IMG/VR virus record: IMGVR_UViG_3300043783_000061
Location: 1-31,949 of that record
Origin: a virus
Direction: 5' to 3' (one strand)
Length of the DNA stretch: 31,949 nucleotides
Below, in pieces: positions 31,303-31,949 of the stretch. The notes under the pieces were generated by a model, which saw nothing but the letters and a program-made list of their open reading frames with translations, was not told where the DNA came from and made no database searches. Position 1 is the first letter of the stretch. Every line of letters starts with the position of its first letter. The translations under genes were made by a program, and so were the position numbers.

Positions 31303-31685
31303 ATCGGCTGATTGCGCTCCGCCAGGTCAATCAGCACGTAATCGTTTGGCATTTGCCTTCGTCTTCCCCTGAGAGTTTTATATCGCTCCCGCACGATGAT
31401 CGCTCGTTTGCGCGTCAGTTCCTTCAGTCCGCGCCGGATTGAGTTTTCTGAAGTTCCGACGATTTCAGCCAATTGCCTGATTCCTACGCCCGTGCAGTCG
31501 CTGCTGGCAGCCGCGTAGTAGGCCAATGCCAGGTAGGTCAGGATTGCGTTGGACGAAGGTTTTGTGGTGGCAAGTAGGGTCCGGTGGATCCACAGGAACG
31601 GCAGTGTGCGGATGTCCCGCACTTGAATTCTCTCGTCGCGCAAAGGGGTTGGATCCTCTCGGTTCAGAGAGCCATACGAAATCAT
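31299..31685 (-). CDS. Winged helix-turn-helix protein (replication or regulatory)
   Basis: I start at the ATG at 31685 behind GGACGG, giving 128 residues (MISYGSLNREDPTPLRDERI). The frame is open to 31784, but that part covers DnaA-like boxes and does not look like protein. The core is a clear winged helix: SSNAILTYLALAYYAA, then GIRQLAEIVGTSENSIRRGL with a recognition helix, KELTRKRAIIVRERYK, and a wing (RRRQMPNDYVLIDL). Such domains occur in phage replication-organiser proteins and regulators. Lying next to an origin-like region favours replication, but the protein has no additional domain. Confidence 0.65.
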   Translation of the reverse strand: MISYGSLNREDPTPLRDERIQVRDIRTLPFLWIHRTLLATTKPSSNAILTYLALAYYAAASSDCTGVGIRQLAEIVGTSENSIRRGLKELTRKRAIIVRERYKTLRGRRRQMPNDYVLIDLAERNQPI

Positions 31686-31724
31686 TTGCCGTCCGTGCGC
31701 AAGTTGCCAATTAGGCACCGCACT

Positions 31725-31783
31725 TGTGGATAAGCTGTGTAAATGTGCACAATTCTGTGGGTAAGTCTGGGCGGTTGTGCACA
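31725..31783. other. Candidate replication origin: cluster of DnaA-box-like sites
   Basis: Four 9-mers fit the DnaA box. The minus strand has TTATCCACA (31733-31725, perfect consensus), TTGTGCACA (31752-31744) and TTACCCACA (31764-31756). The plus strand has TTGTGCACA (31775-31783). The second and fourth also form a 10-bp inverted pair (ATGTGCACAA/TTGTGCACAT). The adjacent 31785-31907 stretch is AT-richer and pyrimidine-biased, with a CAACGGT/ACCGTTG inverted pair (31831-31837, 31880-31886) and no gene. Confidence 0.5.
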
Positions 31784-31907
31784 TCGGGTGGAAAGCACGC
31801 CTAGGAGCGGCTCGTAAGTGTGTTTCTTTGCAACGGTCTTCTCTTTCCTTTCCCTTTACGAGTTTATATGTGTATCTAAACCGTTGAATCTTCTAAACAT
31901 CCCAGAC

Positions 31908-31949
31908 GGGTGGGTGCCATATTGGCAGGGGGGGTGGGTGCTATATGGC
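31908..31949 (+). repeat. Iteron-like direct repeats at right edge
   Basis: GGGTGGGTGCCATATTGGC (31908-31926) is followed 24 bp later by GGGTGGGTGCTATATGGC (31932-31949), which runs to the window edge, so the array may continue. The first copy contains the dyad GGTGCCA-TAT-TGGCAGG, related to the promoter dyads. The G-runs could also form a quadruplex. Confidence 0.55.

Noticed and set aside
31686-31784. N-terminal extension of the winged-helix gene to the ATG at 31784
   Set aside because: It covers DnaA-like boxes and reads as odd Cys/His sequence; the ATG at 31685 has a better ribosome site.
1-31949. tRNA genes, CRISPR arrays, insertion sequences, integrase or att sites
   Set aside because: No cloverleaf-like sequence, spaced repeat array, transposase-like or recombinase-like protein was seen on either strand by eye.

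Overview
This window looks like the structural half of a tailed-phage genome with a short (podovirus-type) tail, or of a prophage. It is GC-rich, roughly 60% by eye. Almost every gene lies on the minus strand, so transcription runs from high to low coordinates. The set is coherent: PD-(D/E)XK nuclease, large terminase, long portal, putative scaffold, P22/N4-gp56-like coat, two paralogous head-tail adaptor-like proteins, a nozzle-like tail protein, three Gln/Ala/Gly-rich internal (ejection) proteins, small lysis-like membrane proteins and long tail-fibre-like proteins. I see no integrase, polymerase, tRNA, CRISPR array or insertion sequence. The host is uncertain. The modular tail-fibre sequences recall viruses of soil bacteria such as Acidobacteriota, but that is only a recollection.

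Layout, right to left. 31.95-31.69 kb: a putative origin/control region with four DnaA-box-like 9-mers and a G-rich 24-bp-period repeat. 31.68-30.08 kb: a winged-helix protein, a convergent small ribbon-helix-helix-like protein (the only plus-strand gene I accept), a nuclease and a zinc-finger protein. 30.09-20.70 kb: packaging and head genes, with an ASCH-domain gene placed between portal and coat, ending at an intrinsic terminator near 20.64 kb. 20.62-15.44 kb: adaptors and nozzle, interrupted near 18.86 kb by an internal promoter. 15.43-12.41 kb: an accessory cassette of very small genes, several with cysteine zinc-binding patterns, plus a two-helix holin candidate and a GNAT-like protein. 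12.40-8.03 kb: internal virion proteins. 8.03-5.51 kb: a second promoter and a tightly coupled run ending in a possible cell-wall hydrolase and a one-helix membrane protein. 5.46-0 kb: tail-fibre or receptor-binding proteins, the last cut by the window edge.

Most neighbours overlap by 4 bp (ATGA or GTGA) or abut as TAA-ATG, which implies translational coupling. Four genes of 48-58 codons and one N-terminally complete partial gene at the left edge are read directly from the sequence. The most unusual feature is a dispersed dyad (approximate core GTGCCATANTGGGAC) found at three promoter/start-codon regions and again in the right-edge repeat. It may be a phage-specific operator network in which transcripts start at or next to the start codon. 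Other points of note are a coat protein with an N-terminal membrane-like helix, an Ig-like gene with two in-frame starts, tandemly duplicated fibre domains, and probable frameshifts in the accessory cassette.
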